Shown one piece after another: positions 17,093 through 24,092 of a stretch of 24,092 nt of DNA. A program made the translations under genes and the position numbers. The notes below the pieces were generated by a model. That model searched no databases and was not told where the DNA came from. It saw only the letters and a list, made by a program, of their open reading frames with translations. This DNA is from Draconibacterium orientale (GTDB lineage Bacteria; Bacteroidota; Bacteroidia; Bacteroidales; UBA1556), in NCBI GenBank assembly GCA_022736595.1, contig DZDC01000026.1, forward strand, positions 1 to 24,092, written 5' to 3'. How positions within the stretch are numbered: the stretch's first letter is position 1; every line of letters starts with the position of its first letter.

Positions 17093-18712
17093 ATGCTGAT
17101 TAACCGAAAAATATATCTTTTCATTTGGATGGCACTTCTCGGAGTAGCTGTAATGACATCACTATTTTCATGTACCGAAAAGGAAGATATTATTAAAGAG
17201 GATCCTCCTAAACCTTTTGAACGATTAATCAAAGAACAAAAATTTAGAAGTACGGCAATGAGCTATGATATTAATTATCAGGTGCTTCTTCCTGCTGAAT
17301 ACGAAAATTCGACCGATTCATTTCCAGTTGTTTATCTTCTTCATGGTCTTGGTGACGACGAAACCGCATGGACCATTGGTGGCCTTTTGCAATATTATGT
17401 TGATTTGTATGCTGCCACTTCTGTACCAATGATTTACGTCATGCCTGAGGGTTTTAATTCTTATTATGTGAACAGATACAATAAACCCAAGAATTATATG
17501 CACATGTTTGCCCATGAGTTGGTTCCTTTGATCGATTCCTTGTATCGGACTAAAAGAAGTGCAAGCCAAAGGGCGGTGATGGGTTATTCCATGGGAGGAT
17601 ATGGTGCTTTTATTTTACCTGTAAAAAATCCTGAGATTTTTAAAACAGGAGTAGTGTTAAGTATGTCGTTTCGTACCAATGAGCAATATCTGAGCGAACC
17701 ACAAAACGTTTACGATTACCAATGGAGTCCTATTTTTGGTGGCGGTGGTGCTACAGGTCAAGCCCGATTTACGGAGTATTTTAAACAGCATAGCCCTTTT
17801 CAATTTCTTCTTAATCCCGCTGATCAATCTTTGCAAGGGCTCAACCTGCTTTTTGACTGTGGTGATGATGAGGAGTCGCTTTCGTTTACCAATAATGAAC
17901 TGCATCAGATGCTCAATGATAGGAATATAGCGCATGAGTATCGTATGAGATCTGGGGGACACGAATGGAGTTACTGGCGCAAATCGTACTATGAAGCCTT
18001 AAAATTCATTAGTTATGCCGTTCAGCAAATTCCATATCCCGACCAAAGTGATCCTGTTGAAATTGGAACCATCATTGCTGATAACAAAATTTTGCAGGAT
18101 ACTTTAGCAAATTATCAACTAAATTATCGTCTTGTATTGCCCGATAATTATCTTTCGACAACCAACAATTACCCTGTTCTCATTATCCTACATCAGATGG
18201 AAAACGATATGAACACTGCATCAAAAAATATGCTCTCTCTTCTGGTGAACCAAATGAATGCTAATAAATTGAGCCAGTCGATCTTGGTTGAAATTCCCTT
18301 GTCGGCATCTTCTGCTTCAATACCTTCATCTGCAATTGAGGCCTTAATTGCTGAGTTGAAAACTGATTTTAGGGTGGCAAACGACAGCAAGAAATGGGTG
18401 CTTTTAGGAAATGGTAATGGTGGAAAAATGGCTTACAATTGTGGTCAATCGCTTCCAACTTCAATTGGGACTTGTTTGCTTTTTGATGCCAATCTGCTTA
18501 GTCCTTTCAACCCCCAAAATCAAAATCAAAAATATTATCTCGATATTTGCGATAAAGGAGCCAATTATCAAGTCAATAATCAATTGTATAGTAAGTTAAG
18601 AGAAAATAATATTCCTTATGAGTATCGCATTCGTCAAGGCACAACTACTGAGAACGACTTCTTAAAAGGAGTGTATGAGTCTGTTCCATTTATTCACCAA
18701 CAAATTCATTAA
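17093..18712 (+). CDS. CE1/esterase-D-like lipoprotein with an active and a degenerate alpha/beta-hydrolase domain
   Basis: A 539-aa lipoprotein (Cys27 in LFSC, followed by the acidic TEKED stretch that favours surface export). Domain 1 (about 45-315) is an esterase-D/feruloyl-esterase-like alpha/beta hydrolase: oxyanion HGLGDDETAW (84-93), nucleophile Ser166 in GYSMGG, an acid candidate Asp258, and His290 in SGGHEWSYW. Domain 2 (about 325-539) repeats the fold (YRLVLPDNY, YPVLIILHQ). Its nucleophile position is Gly441 (GNGNGG) and its His position is Thr518, so it cannot use the usual triad. It begins 6 nt after the third ADP-ribosylglycohydrolase gene and 4 nt before a second esterase of the same design. 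Likely role: removal of an O-acyl group from the operon's substrate. Substrate unknown. Confidence 0.87.
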   Translation: MLINRKIYLFIWMALLGVAVMTSLFSCTEKEDIIKEDPPKPFERLIKEQKFRSTAMSYDINYQVLLPAEYENSTDSFPVVYLLHGLGDDETAWTIGGLLQYYVDLYAATSVPMIYVMPEGFNSYYVNRYNKPKNYMHMFAHELVPLIDSLYRTKRSASQRAVMGYSMGGYGAFILPVKNPEIFKTGVVLSMSFRTNEQYLSEPQNVYDYQWSPIFGGGGATGQARFTEYFKQHSPFQFLLNPADQSLQGLNLLFDCGDDEESLSFTNNELHQMLNDRNIAHEYRMRSGGHEWSYWRKSYYEALKFISYAVQQIPYPDQSDPVEIGTIIADNKILQDTLANYQLNYRLVLPDNYLSTTNNYPVLIILHQMENDMNTASKNMLSLLVNQMNANKLSQSILVEIPLSASSASIPSSAIEALIAELKTDFRVANDSKKWVLLGNGNGGKMAYNCGQSLPTSIGTCLLFDANLLSPFNPQNQNQKYYLDICDKGANYQVNNQLYSKLRENNIPYEYRIRQGTTTENDFLKGVYESVPFIHQQIH

Positions 18713-18716
18713 GCTC

Positions 18717-20279
18717 ATGAGTAAAGAAAAGTTTTTGTTGGTAATACTACTTTGGATAAGCATCCATTTTCAAGCTTTTGGTCAGTTGACACTTATTGAA
18801 AGCTTGAGTATGTATAGTAACATTCTCAACAAAGAAATTCGTTTTTCAATTTTATTACCCTCCGATTATTATAAAAACACTGATAAATATTCGACCGTTT
18901 ATTTATTGCACGGTTTAGGCGATAATGAAAGTTCGTGGATCGAATATGGTGAAATTGACCAAATAGCGAAACAGCTTTGGGCTGAAAACGAAATCATTCC
19001 CATGATTTTTGTGATGCCCCAAGGGTTTAACTCGTATTATTCAAACACCTACGATTCCACCTTCATGTACCGCGATATGTTTACCAAGGAGCTTGTTCCT
19101 TATATCGATGGTCATTATCGTACCCTCTCAAACCGAAATCATCGTGCTTTGCTGGGTTACTCCATGGGTGGGTTTGGAGCCATGTCGCTTGCTCTTAAAA
19201 ATCCAGAATTATTTAGTATTTCTGTACCAATGAGCATGTCTGTGCGTACTCAAGACCAGTATGAAACTGAAAATGCCGAGGAATGGGATCAGCAATGGGG
19301 TAGCATTTTTGGAGGTGTCGGAACAAACGGAACTGACCGAATAACAGACTTTTATAAAGCCAATAGTCCGTTTTATTTGCTGCCTAAATATAAGAACGCT
19401 GCCCATGAATCGTTACGTTTTTATCTATTTAATGGCGACCGAGAACATACTTTAGCCAAAAGTAATGAAGAGCTTCATGTGTTAATGCGAAACTTGGGAA
19501 TCTCCCACCAATACAAAGTGGGTAAAGGTGGTCATAGCTTTTCTTTTTGGAGAACTTCCATGCCCGATGCCCTGCGTTTTATAAGCGATGGCTTTGAAAA
19601 TAAAACCTATCGTGGCGACCGTACAAACCAGCTCAATTTAAAACCACTTGACCCAAAACAATGGAATGAAATTCAGTACCGTGACGAGAATTTTCAGGTT
19701 TATTTGCCCAATGATTACGATAAAACCACCCGCCAATATCCTGTTTTATATATCCTTGGCAAATTCGAACCCGCCGAAATGAGGCAGATTGCAGAATTAT
19801 CCAATTCGCTTTCGTCAGCTTATCAAATTCCAGAATTAATAATTGCCTTTGTATCAGGCAACAGTTGGTACAAAATTAAATCGAACATGGAGTTTATCTC
19901 CGAAAAATATAGAATCCGCAAGGGTTTTCGATTCAAGGCCGTATTGAGTTATAAAGAATCCGTTTTGCTTAGCTCGTTGCCACAGATTGAAAAAGAAGAG
20001 TTCCGAGTGCTCGTTTTTGCAAATTCCACCATGACACCATCGCAGGCACAAACTTTTTCCAATCCCGCCGAACGAAAAGTCTTCGACAGAACTTCACTGT
20101 TTTTGTCGCAACCATCTGGGGGAGATTTTTACGAAGGTTTTGGCGATGCACATGTCTTGCTGCGCGACAAGGATATTTCGCACGAATACAGGGTGAGAGA
20201 AGGGAAGGACGAGTTTAAATGGTTTTTGCAGGAATTGCCTGATATATTGAACTTTACTTTTGAAGGTTATCATAAATAG
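18717..20279 (+). CDS. Exported CE1/esterase-D-like protein, second two-domain copy with degenerate C-terminal domain
   Basis: The frame is open from 18675, but I start at the Met at 18717. It lies 4 nt after the previous stop and gives a clean signal peptide (1-23, FGQ/L), while the earlier Met would overlap the upstream gene by 38 nt. The product is 520 aa, without lipobox. Domain 1 (about 25-295) has HGLGDNESSW (65-74), Ser149 in GYSMGG, acid candidate Asp241 and His273 in GGHSFSFW: a complete triad. Domain 2 (about 315-520) keeps the fold (FQVYLPNDY, YPVLYIL), but the nucleophile elbow is LSYKES with Tyr412 in place of Ser, and Asp498 replaces His. It is a paralog of the upstream esterase. 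Being soluble, it differs in location from the lipoprotein copy. Confidence 0.86.
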   Translation: MSKEKFLLVILLWISIHFQAFGQLTLIESLSMYSNILNKEIRFSILLPSDYYKNTDKYSTVYLLHGLGDNESSWIEYGEIDQIAKQLWAENEIIPMIFVMPQGFNSYYSNTYDSTFMYRDMFTKELVPYIDGHYRTLSNRNHRALLGYSMGGFGAMSLALKNPELFSISVPMSMSVRTQDQYETENAEEWDQQWGSIFGGVGTNGTDRITDFYKANSPFYLLPKYKNAAHESLRFYLFNGDREHTLAKSNEELHVLMRNLGISHQYKVGKGGHSFSFWRTSMPDALRFISDGFENKTYRGDRTNQLNLKPLDPKQWNEIQYRDENFQVYLPNDYDKTTRQYPVLYILGKFEPAEMRQIAELSNSLSSAYQIPELIIAFVSGNSWYKIKSNMEFISEKYRIRKGFRFKAVLSYKESVLLSSLPQIEKEEFRVLVFANSTMTPSQAQTFSNPAERKVFDRTSLFLSQPSGGDFYEGFGDAHVLLRDKDISHEYRVREGKDEFKWFLQELPDILNFTFEGYHK

Positions 20280-20303
20280 TATTAACAATTAAAACTTAAA
20301 AAG

Positions 20304-21311
20304 ATGTTTATAGTAGGAAGTTACACATTGGCAGTAGTGCTCGCATTTATTACCATGCTTAGTTGGGGTAGCTGGGGAAATACCCAAAAGCTGGCGGCTA
20401 AAACCTGGCGTTACGAGTTATTCTATTGGGACTACGTAATTGGTATTGTCTTGTTTTCAACCCTAATGGCCTTTACCTTAGGTAGTTTTGGAGAACATGG
20501 CCGGAGTTTTATTCCTGATATTATGCAAATCAGCGGAGAAAATTTTGGCAGTGCATTTTTCGGTGGAATCGTTTTTAATGCGTCAAATATTTTGCTTTCG
20601 GCTGCAATCTCTATTTCGGGCATGGCCATTGCGTTTCCGCTCGGCGTGGGATTGGCTCTGGTTCTGGGCGTTTTCATCAACTATTTCGGAGCTCCAGCTG
20701 GCGACCCTGTGACTTTGTTCATGGGTGTTGGTTTAATTATGGTGGCGCTCATATTCAATGGAATAGCTGCTGGTAAGATGAATTCCGGCAAAAAAGGCAC
20801 TTCCACTTCCAAAGGAATCTGGATTTCCTTAGTGGCGGGTATTCTTATGTCGGTTTTTTACCGATTTGTTGCTGCTGCGGTTGACTTAGATAATTTTGAA
20901 AATCCTATGGAAGGAAAAGCTACCCCCTACACTGCCGTATTTATTTTTGCTTTAGGTATGTTGGCGAGCAACTTTATCTTCAATACCTTACTTATGAAAA
21001 AACCTTTTGTTGGGGCTCCTGTTTCTTATAGCGACTATTTCAAAGGGTCACTTTCTACCCATTCTGTGGGATTACTCGGTGGTATGATCTGGGGTTTGGG
21101 AACCTCCCTAAGCTACATCGCCTCTGGTACTGCGGGTGCAGCAGTTTCTTATGCATTGGGTCAAGGGGCAACAATGGTAGCCGCTTTTTGGGGCGTCTTT
21201 ATTTGGAAAGAATTTAAAGGTGCTAGCCCTAAAGTAAATTGGTTACTGGCGTTTATGTTCGTGCTTTTTATCTTGGGCTTAGGGTTTATTATTGTAGCTG
21301 GAAATCAATAA
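20304..21311 (+). CDS. DMT-superfamily sugar permease (GRP/ureide-permease-like), candidate ribose transporter
   Basis: A 335-aa inner-membrane protein with about ten hydrophobic segments (roughly 5-25, 42-60, 82-102, 103-127, 134-154, 170-192, 209-231, 255-275, 278-300, 312-332), in the two-repeat plan of DMT carriers. WGSWGN (21-26) in helix 1 and YWDY (41-44) at the start of helix 2 resemble the glucose/ribose porter, RhaT and ureide permease branch. It is the last gene of the ribokinase/Sus operon, 24 nt after the second esterase. By context it is the inner-membrane step that brings released ribose to the ribokinase, analogous to RusT in Bacteroides rus loci. Substrate assignment is inference. 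A nucleoside or other pentose is possible. Confidence 0.82.
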   Translation: MFIVGSYTLAVVLAFITMLSWGSWGNTQKLAAKTWRYELFYWDYVIGIVLFSTLMAFTLGSFGEHGRSFIPDIMQISGENFGSAFFGGIVFNASNILLSAAISISGMAIAFPLGVGLALVLGVFINYFGAPAGDPVTLFMGVGLIMVALIFNGIAAGKMNSGKKGTSTSKGIWISLVAGILMSVFYRFVAAAVDLDNFENPMEGKATPYTAVFIFALGMLASNFIFNTLLMKKPFVGAPVSYSDYFKGSLSTHSVGLLGGMIWGLGTSLSYIASGTAGAAVSYALGQGATMVAAFWGVFIWKEFKGASPKVNWLLAFMFVLFILGLGFIIVAGNQ

Positions 21312-21365
21312 ACCTAAAATTGTTTACCCAAATGAAAAATAGTACCTCCGAAAAATCCTGTTTTA

Positions 21366-21385
21366 CATCCTCCTTAAAGGGGGTG
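21366..21385. other. Imperfect palindrome in the gap after the permease
   Basis: CATCCTC (21366-21372) can pair with GGGGGTG (21379-21385), with two G-U pairs, around CTTAAA. It has no following T run, so it is a poor terminator. It could be an RNA processing or stabilising hairpin, or nothing. No promoter was recognised between 21312 and 21496. Confidence 0.25.
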
Positions 21386-21496
21386 AATACTTCTCGAATC
21401 TTGAGTTAGAAATCAGTTTTACAAATATTTAATTTTATATAAACCCTAAATAGTTCTTTAATAATCAACATTTTATAAACAGTTAAATTTTACATT

Positions 21497-22273
21497 ATGA
21501 AAAAATCCATTTATTTATTTATGATTGCAGCTTTTGGAATTACTGCAACTTTTTCTTCATGCAAAGAGGATCCTATCGTAGAGGAACCCATTGTTGTGGT
21601 GGCTTCGCCCATTAAAACCATTAGCGTTGTTTACGACGATGGAGTTGATTTATATTCCTTTAATTACAATGCTTCCTCTAAAAAAATTGATTCAATTCAA
21701 AATTTTTGGAATGATGAACTGGACAAAACTATTGTCTATGATTATTCTGTTGCAGGTAAGTTGACCATCATATCAGGCACAGATGAGACTGAATATGAAT
21801 TGAATGCTAACGGATATGCTACAAAAGAAATTTGGAGCAGCGACGAATGGGCAGCCTTCGAGTATAACGCAGACGGATATTTGGTTAAAATCATAGAGCA
21901 TTGGGGCGATGCCGACCATTTAAAAATGGAAGCCGTAGTTACCAATGGTAACATTATGAAACATACCACCTACGACGATGATGGCGTAACTATGAAAAAA
22001 ATCAAAGAATTTGTTTACACCACAGGTGATAATGTAAACGAAATTCATCAAGCCAGCATGATCGACAACAATACCAAACCTATTGGTAATCTTTTTGGAA
22101 AACCAAGTAAAAAATTGGTTGATAAATTGAATTATTGGGATCCTCGTGAAAGCCCAATTGTGGTTAAAACCACCACGATTACCTATATGTTTGACGCTAA
22201 AAACCGTCCTACTGCAATTACTAGAACTGGTGCTAATTGGCAAGAGGTATTTAATTACACTTACGTAGAATAG
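21497..22273 (+). CDS. Lipoprotein with YD-like beta repeats (DUF4595-like), unknown function
   Basis: A 258-aa lipoprotein. The signal peptide ends FSSC with Cys22, and KEDPIVEEP follows, an acidic pattern typical of Bacteroidota surface lipoproteins. The mature part is built of repeated beta hairpins with aromatic/Asp motifs (FNYNASSKKIDSI, YDYSVAGKLT, YELNANGYATK, FEYNADGYLVK, MFDAKNRPTAI). This is the pattern seen in DUF4595 and RHS/YD-type proteins. No catalytic motif is visible. It sits 185 nt after the permease on the same strand and is followed by a strong terminator. It may be read through from the large operon or have its own promoter, which I could not identify. Function unknown; a ligand-binding surface protein is the most that can be said. 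Confidence 0.8.
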   Translation: MKKSIYLFMIAAFGITATFSSCKEDPIVEEPIVVVASPIKTISVVYDDGVDLYSFNYNASSKKIDSIQNFWNDELDKTIVYDYSVAGKLTIISGTDETEYELNANGYATKEIWSSDEWAAFEYNADGYLVKIIEHWGDADHLKMEAVVTNGNIMKHTTYDDDGVTMKKIKEFVYTTGDNVNEIHQASMIDNNTKPIGNLFGKPSKKLVDKLNYWDPRESPIVVKTTTITYMFDAKNRPTAITRTGANWQEVFNYTYVE

Positions 22274-22299
22274 TTTATTTTTAAAGGGTTAATAAACTA
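22271..22299 (+). other. Hairpin overlapping the lipoprotein stop codon
   Basis: A perfect 9-bp inverted repeat, TAGTTTATT (22271-22279) and AATAAACTA (22291-22299), begins at the TAG stop codon itself and lies directly before the strong terminator. Being AT-rich it is weak, and it may help release or 3'-end stability. Confidence 0.35.
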
Positions 22300-22305
22300 T
22301 AATCT

Positions 22306-22340
22306 AAATTGCTCCCCAGTTTCTGGGGGGCAATTTTTCT
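22306..22340 (+). terminator. Strong Rho-independent terminator
   Basis: A 14-bp stem with one G-T pair (AAATTGCTCCCCAG at 22306-22319 against CTGGGGGGCAATTT at 22323-22336) closes a 3-nt TTT loop. It runs into a T tract (22334-22338). It lies 33 nt after the lipoprotein stop and separates this transcript from the symporter gene. The A run on the other side also allows function on the minus strand. Confidence 0.93.
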
Positions 22341-22443
22341 AAAGCCAGTTTTAGGTTTCTATATTACAGAACTACGCATTAAATGAATCTCGAGAAGGAT
22401 TCCATTGAAATAGCAAAACATTGATAATTATTAATATACCACG

Positions 22444-23928
22444 ATGATGTCGAAAAAAATTAAAGGTTTACTAAGTGGAATTATTGTTTTCCTTATTATT
22501 CTTTTTCTTCCGGAGCCTGCAGGAATGAGTGTGGCCGCAAAAAATGCAGCAGCCGTTTTGGTACTCATGTCTATTTGGTGGATCACCAATGCCATTCCAA
22601 TTTATGCTACTGCCTTGATGCCTGTTGCTTTGTTTCCGTTACTCAAAATTCTTCCAGCCAGTCAAACCGTTCAAAACTATGGGCATAACTATGTATTGAT
22701 GCTTTTGGGGGGATTTATTCTGGCTCAATCCATCGAAAATCAAAATCTCCACAAGCGAATTGCTCTGGTTCTCATCAACGCTTTTGGTACCAGCCGCCAG
22801 AAAATTATCCTCAGCATCATGTTGGCAACGGGATTTTTATCCATGTGGATTGCCAATGTAACAGGAGCCCTGCTCATGCTTCCCATTGCCACCGCTATAA
22901 TTCTTAAAGAAGAAACCGATACCAATTCGTCAAAAAATTTCTCTGTGGCTCTTATGCTGGGGGTTGCCTATTCCGCAACCATCGGAGGCGTTGGAACCCT
23001 TATTGGCTCGCCCACCAATCTCATTCTCATAGGTATTTTGGAAAAATTATTCCCCGAAGCTCCTCCCATCACGTTTTTTAGCTGGTTAAAAATTGGTCTT
23101 CCTGTTACAGTGGTGCTCATGCCCGTTACCTGGTATTACCTGGTTAAATATTTTCGTATTGAAGGAAATTTGAGCGAAAATCAAACAGTAATAAAAGACG
23201 AACTGAAATCGCTGGGCAAAATGTCGGCGGGGGAAAAAGGAGTTACCTGGGTGTTTTTAGTCGCTATTTTTGGCTGGGTTTTTAGAGAAGGTTTTGTGTT
23301 TGGCGACACCGTGATACCGGGTTGGGCTGCTCTGACTGGTTTGGAAGAGTATGTACACGATAGCACAGTGGCCATTTTCGCTGTAATCCTCCTTTTTATG
23401 TATCCTGTGGGAAAAGACAAACGACTTATCGACTGGAAATCTGCCAGCCAAATTCCATGGGGTGTCGTGGTTATTGTAGGTGGTGGATACGCCATTGCCG
23501 AAAGTTTTAAAGTAACTGGACTTGCTCAATGGCTCGGAGATTTGCTTGTTTTTATGAATACCTACCCATCTTTCATTGTTCTCATTATTGTGCTTGCTTT
23601 CATTATGTTTTTTACCGAGGTAAACTCAAATACTGCTACTGCAAATATTTTTCTGCCAGTTTTGGCTTCCATGGCTGTGGCCGGACAAACTAATCCATTG
23701 CTTCTTATGATTCCTGCTACCATTGCAGCTTCTTTCTCCTTCATGATGCCAGCCGGAACCGGTCCAAACACCGTGATCTTTGCTAGCGAACGCGTAACCA
23801 TTGCTCAGATGGCTCGAACGGGTTTAATTCTAAAGTTTATCACCTTAGTTCTACTTACAATCATCTTGTATTTTGTCGTCATGCCTTCCTTAAATTTGGA
23901 AACTACACTTCCAGATTGGGCTCGATAA
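22444..23928 (+). CDS. DASS/SLC13-family anion:sodium symporter
   Basis: A 494-aa inner-membrane carrier of the divalent anion:Na+ symporter family (NadC, CitT, INDY), which imports dicarboxylates, citrate or sulfate. About 11-14 hydrophobic segments are seen, with the two inverted repeats' signatures. In repeat 1 MWIANVTG (134-141) stands where the SNT motif is expected, then GGVGTLIGSPTN (181-192). In repeat 2 SNTATAN (395-401) and MMPAGTGPNT (434-443) are present. The first SNT is thus changed to ANV, which may alter substrate or sodium binding. Two ATGs occur in tandem at 22444 and 22447; either could start. It follows the strong terminator, so it is probably a separate transcription unit, though no promoter match was found. 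Substrate unknown; a link with the ribose operon is not shown. Confidence 0.9.
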   Translation: MMSKKIKGLLSGIIVFLIILFLPEPAGMSVAAKNAAAVLVLMSIWWITNAIPIYATALMPVALFPLLKILPASQTVQNYGHNYVLMLLGGFILAQSIENQNLHKRIALVLINAFGTSRQKIILSIMLATGFLSMWIANVTGALLMLPIATAIILKEETDTNSSKNFSVALMLGVAYSATIGGVGTLIGSPTNLILIGILEKLFPEAPPITFFSWLKIGLPVTVVLMPVTWYYLVKYFRIEGNLSENQTVIKDELKSLGKMSAGEKGVTWVFLVAIFGWVFREGFVFGDTVIPGWAALTGLEEYVHDSTVAIFAVILLFMYPVGKDKRLIDWKSASQIPWGVVVIVGGGYAIAESFKVTGLAQWLGDLLVFMNTYPSFIVLIIVLAFIMFFTEVNSNTATANIFLPVLASMAVAGQTNPLLLMIPATIAASFSFMMPAGTGPNTVIFASERVTIAQMARTGLILKFITLVLLTIILYFVVMPSLNLETTLPDWAR

Positions 23929-23959
23929 ACTTTGAATAAAAAACATCGTTATAACTAGG

Positions 23960-23988
23960 ATTTGATTTAAAAAATACTTCAATCAAAT
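23960..23988 (+). other. Weak hairpin downstream of the symporter gene
   Basis: ATTTGATT (23960-23967) and AATCAAAT (23981-23988) form a perfect 8-bp inverted repeat with a 13-nt loop, 32 nt after the stop codon. There is no following T tract, so terminator activity is doubtful. Confidence 0.25.
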
Positions 23989-24028
23989 ACCCAGAGGTTT
24001 TAAAAATCTATGTTTAAGCAAGGTTATG

Positions 24029-24049
24029 GATTGATGCATAACATCAATC
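24029..24049. other. Short hairpin between the convergent symporter and small gene
   Basis: GATTGATG (24029-24036) and CATCAATC (24042-24049) are a perfect 8-bp inverted repeat with a 5-nt loop, 8 nt past the small gene's stop codon on the minus strand. There is no clear T tract on either side, so it may be a weak terminator or RNA-end structure only. Confidence 0.35.
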
Positions 24050-24057
24050 AAAACCGC

Positions 24058-24092
24058 TTACTTTTCGTTGATAGTAAGTCTGTTTTTGCCGT
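24058..24092 (-). CDS. C-terminal end of a lysine-rich small protein, second copy (cut by window edge)
   Basis: On the minus strand the frame ending at the TAA at 24058-24060 encodes GKNRLTINEK as its last ten residues. This matches GKNRLTIYEK, the end of the 42-codon frame at 4355-4483, in nine of ten positions. The DNA of the two ends (4341-4389 and 24044-24092) agrees at 42 of 49 positions, including 14-17 nt past the stop codon. The gene runs off the right edge, so its start and full length are not visible. It converges on the symporter gene. Function unknown. Confidence 0.5.
   Translation of the reverse strand, partial: GKNRLTINEK

Noticed and set aside
18675..18716. Earlier Met of the second esterase
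   Set aside because: It overlaps the previous gene by 38 nt and breaks the normal signal-peptide layout. The Met at 18717 is 4 nt after the preceding stop.
17093..20279. Possibility that the dead second esterase domains reflect frameshifts
   Set aside because: Each frame is continuous through both domains, the fold motifs are kept to the C-terminus, and both paralogs show independent substitutions at the same catalytic positions.
21366..21385. Terminator after the permease gene
   Set aside because: The stem is short with G-U pairs and no T tract follows, so it cannot be called a terminator with confidence.

Overview
The window reads as an AT-rich chromosome segment from the phylum Bacteroidota, probably order Bacteroidales or Marinilabiliales. 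The evidence is a SusC/SusD pair, a Bacteroidota-type promoter (TTTG, 17 bp, TATCTTTG), A-rich leaders without Shine-Dalgarno sites, many lipoproteins, and the aminotransferase/2-oxoacid:ferredoxin oxidoreductase gene cluster familiar from anaerobic Bacteroidales. The genus cannot be named from sequence alone.

Minus strand, 169-4211: a five-gene operon read from an aminotransferase (2895-4211) through ferredoxin (2632-2850), alpha (1513-2595), TPP-binding beta (741-1508) and gamma (169-720) subunits of a 2-oxoacid:ferredoxin oxidoreductase. It ends at a strong hairpin terminator (109-144). This looks like oxidative amino-acid or 2-oxoacid metabolism, in which transamination feeds ferredoxin-dependent oxidative decarboxylation. 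At 4355-4483 there is a tiny lysine-rich reading frame without a normal start codon. The end of a closely related copy lies at the right edge (24058-24092). Next comes a 509-aa all-helical TPR-like protein (4606-6135, minus), divergent from the main operon.

Plus strand, 6437-21311: a tightly packed operon of about 15 kb behind one good promoter (6354-6382). It encodes a ribokinase, SusC and SusD, three exported ADP-ribosylglycohydrolase (DraG/ARH) family proteins, two exported two-domain CE1/esterase-D-like esterases, and a 10-TM DMT-superfamily sugar permease. Together they resemble the ribose-scavenging (rus-type) polysaccharide utilization loci known from Bacteroides. My model is that SusC/D captures a ribose-containing ligand such as ADP-ribose, its derivatives or nucleosides. 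Exported ARH-family enzymes and esterases would strip and cleave it, the permease would carry free ribose across the inner membrane, and ribokinase would make ribose-5-phosphate. Two features stand out. There are three ARH paralogs, one fused to Ig-like and discoidin-like domains. In both esterases the C-terminal hydrolase domain has lost its catalytic residues.

Plus strand, 21497-23928: a surface-type lipoprotein of DUF4595/YD-repeat character, a very strong terminator (22306-22340), then a DASS/SLC13-family anion:sodium symporter with an altered first SNT motif. No rRNA, tRNA, CRISPR array, insertion sequence or phage gene was seen.
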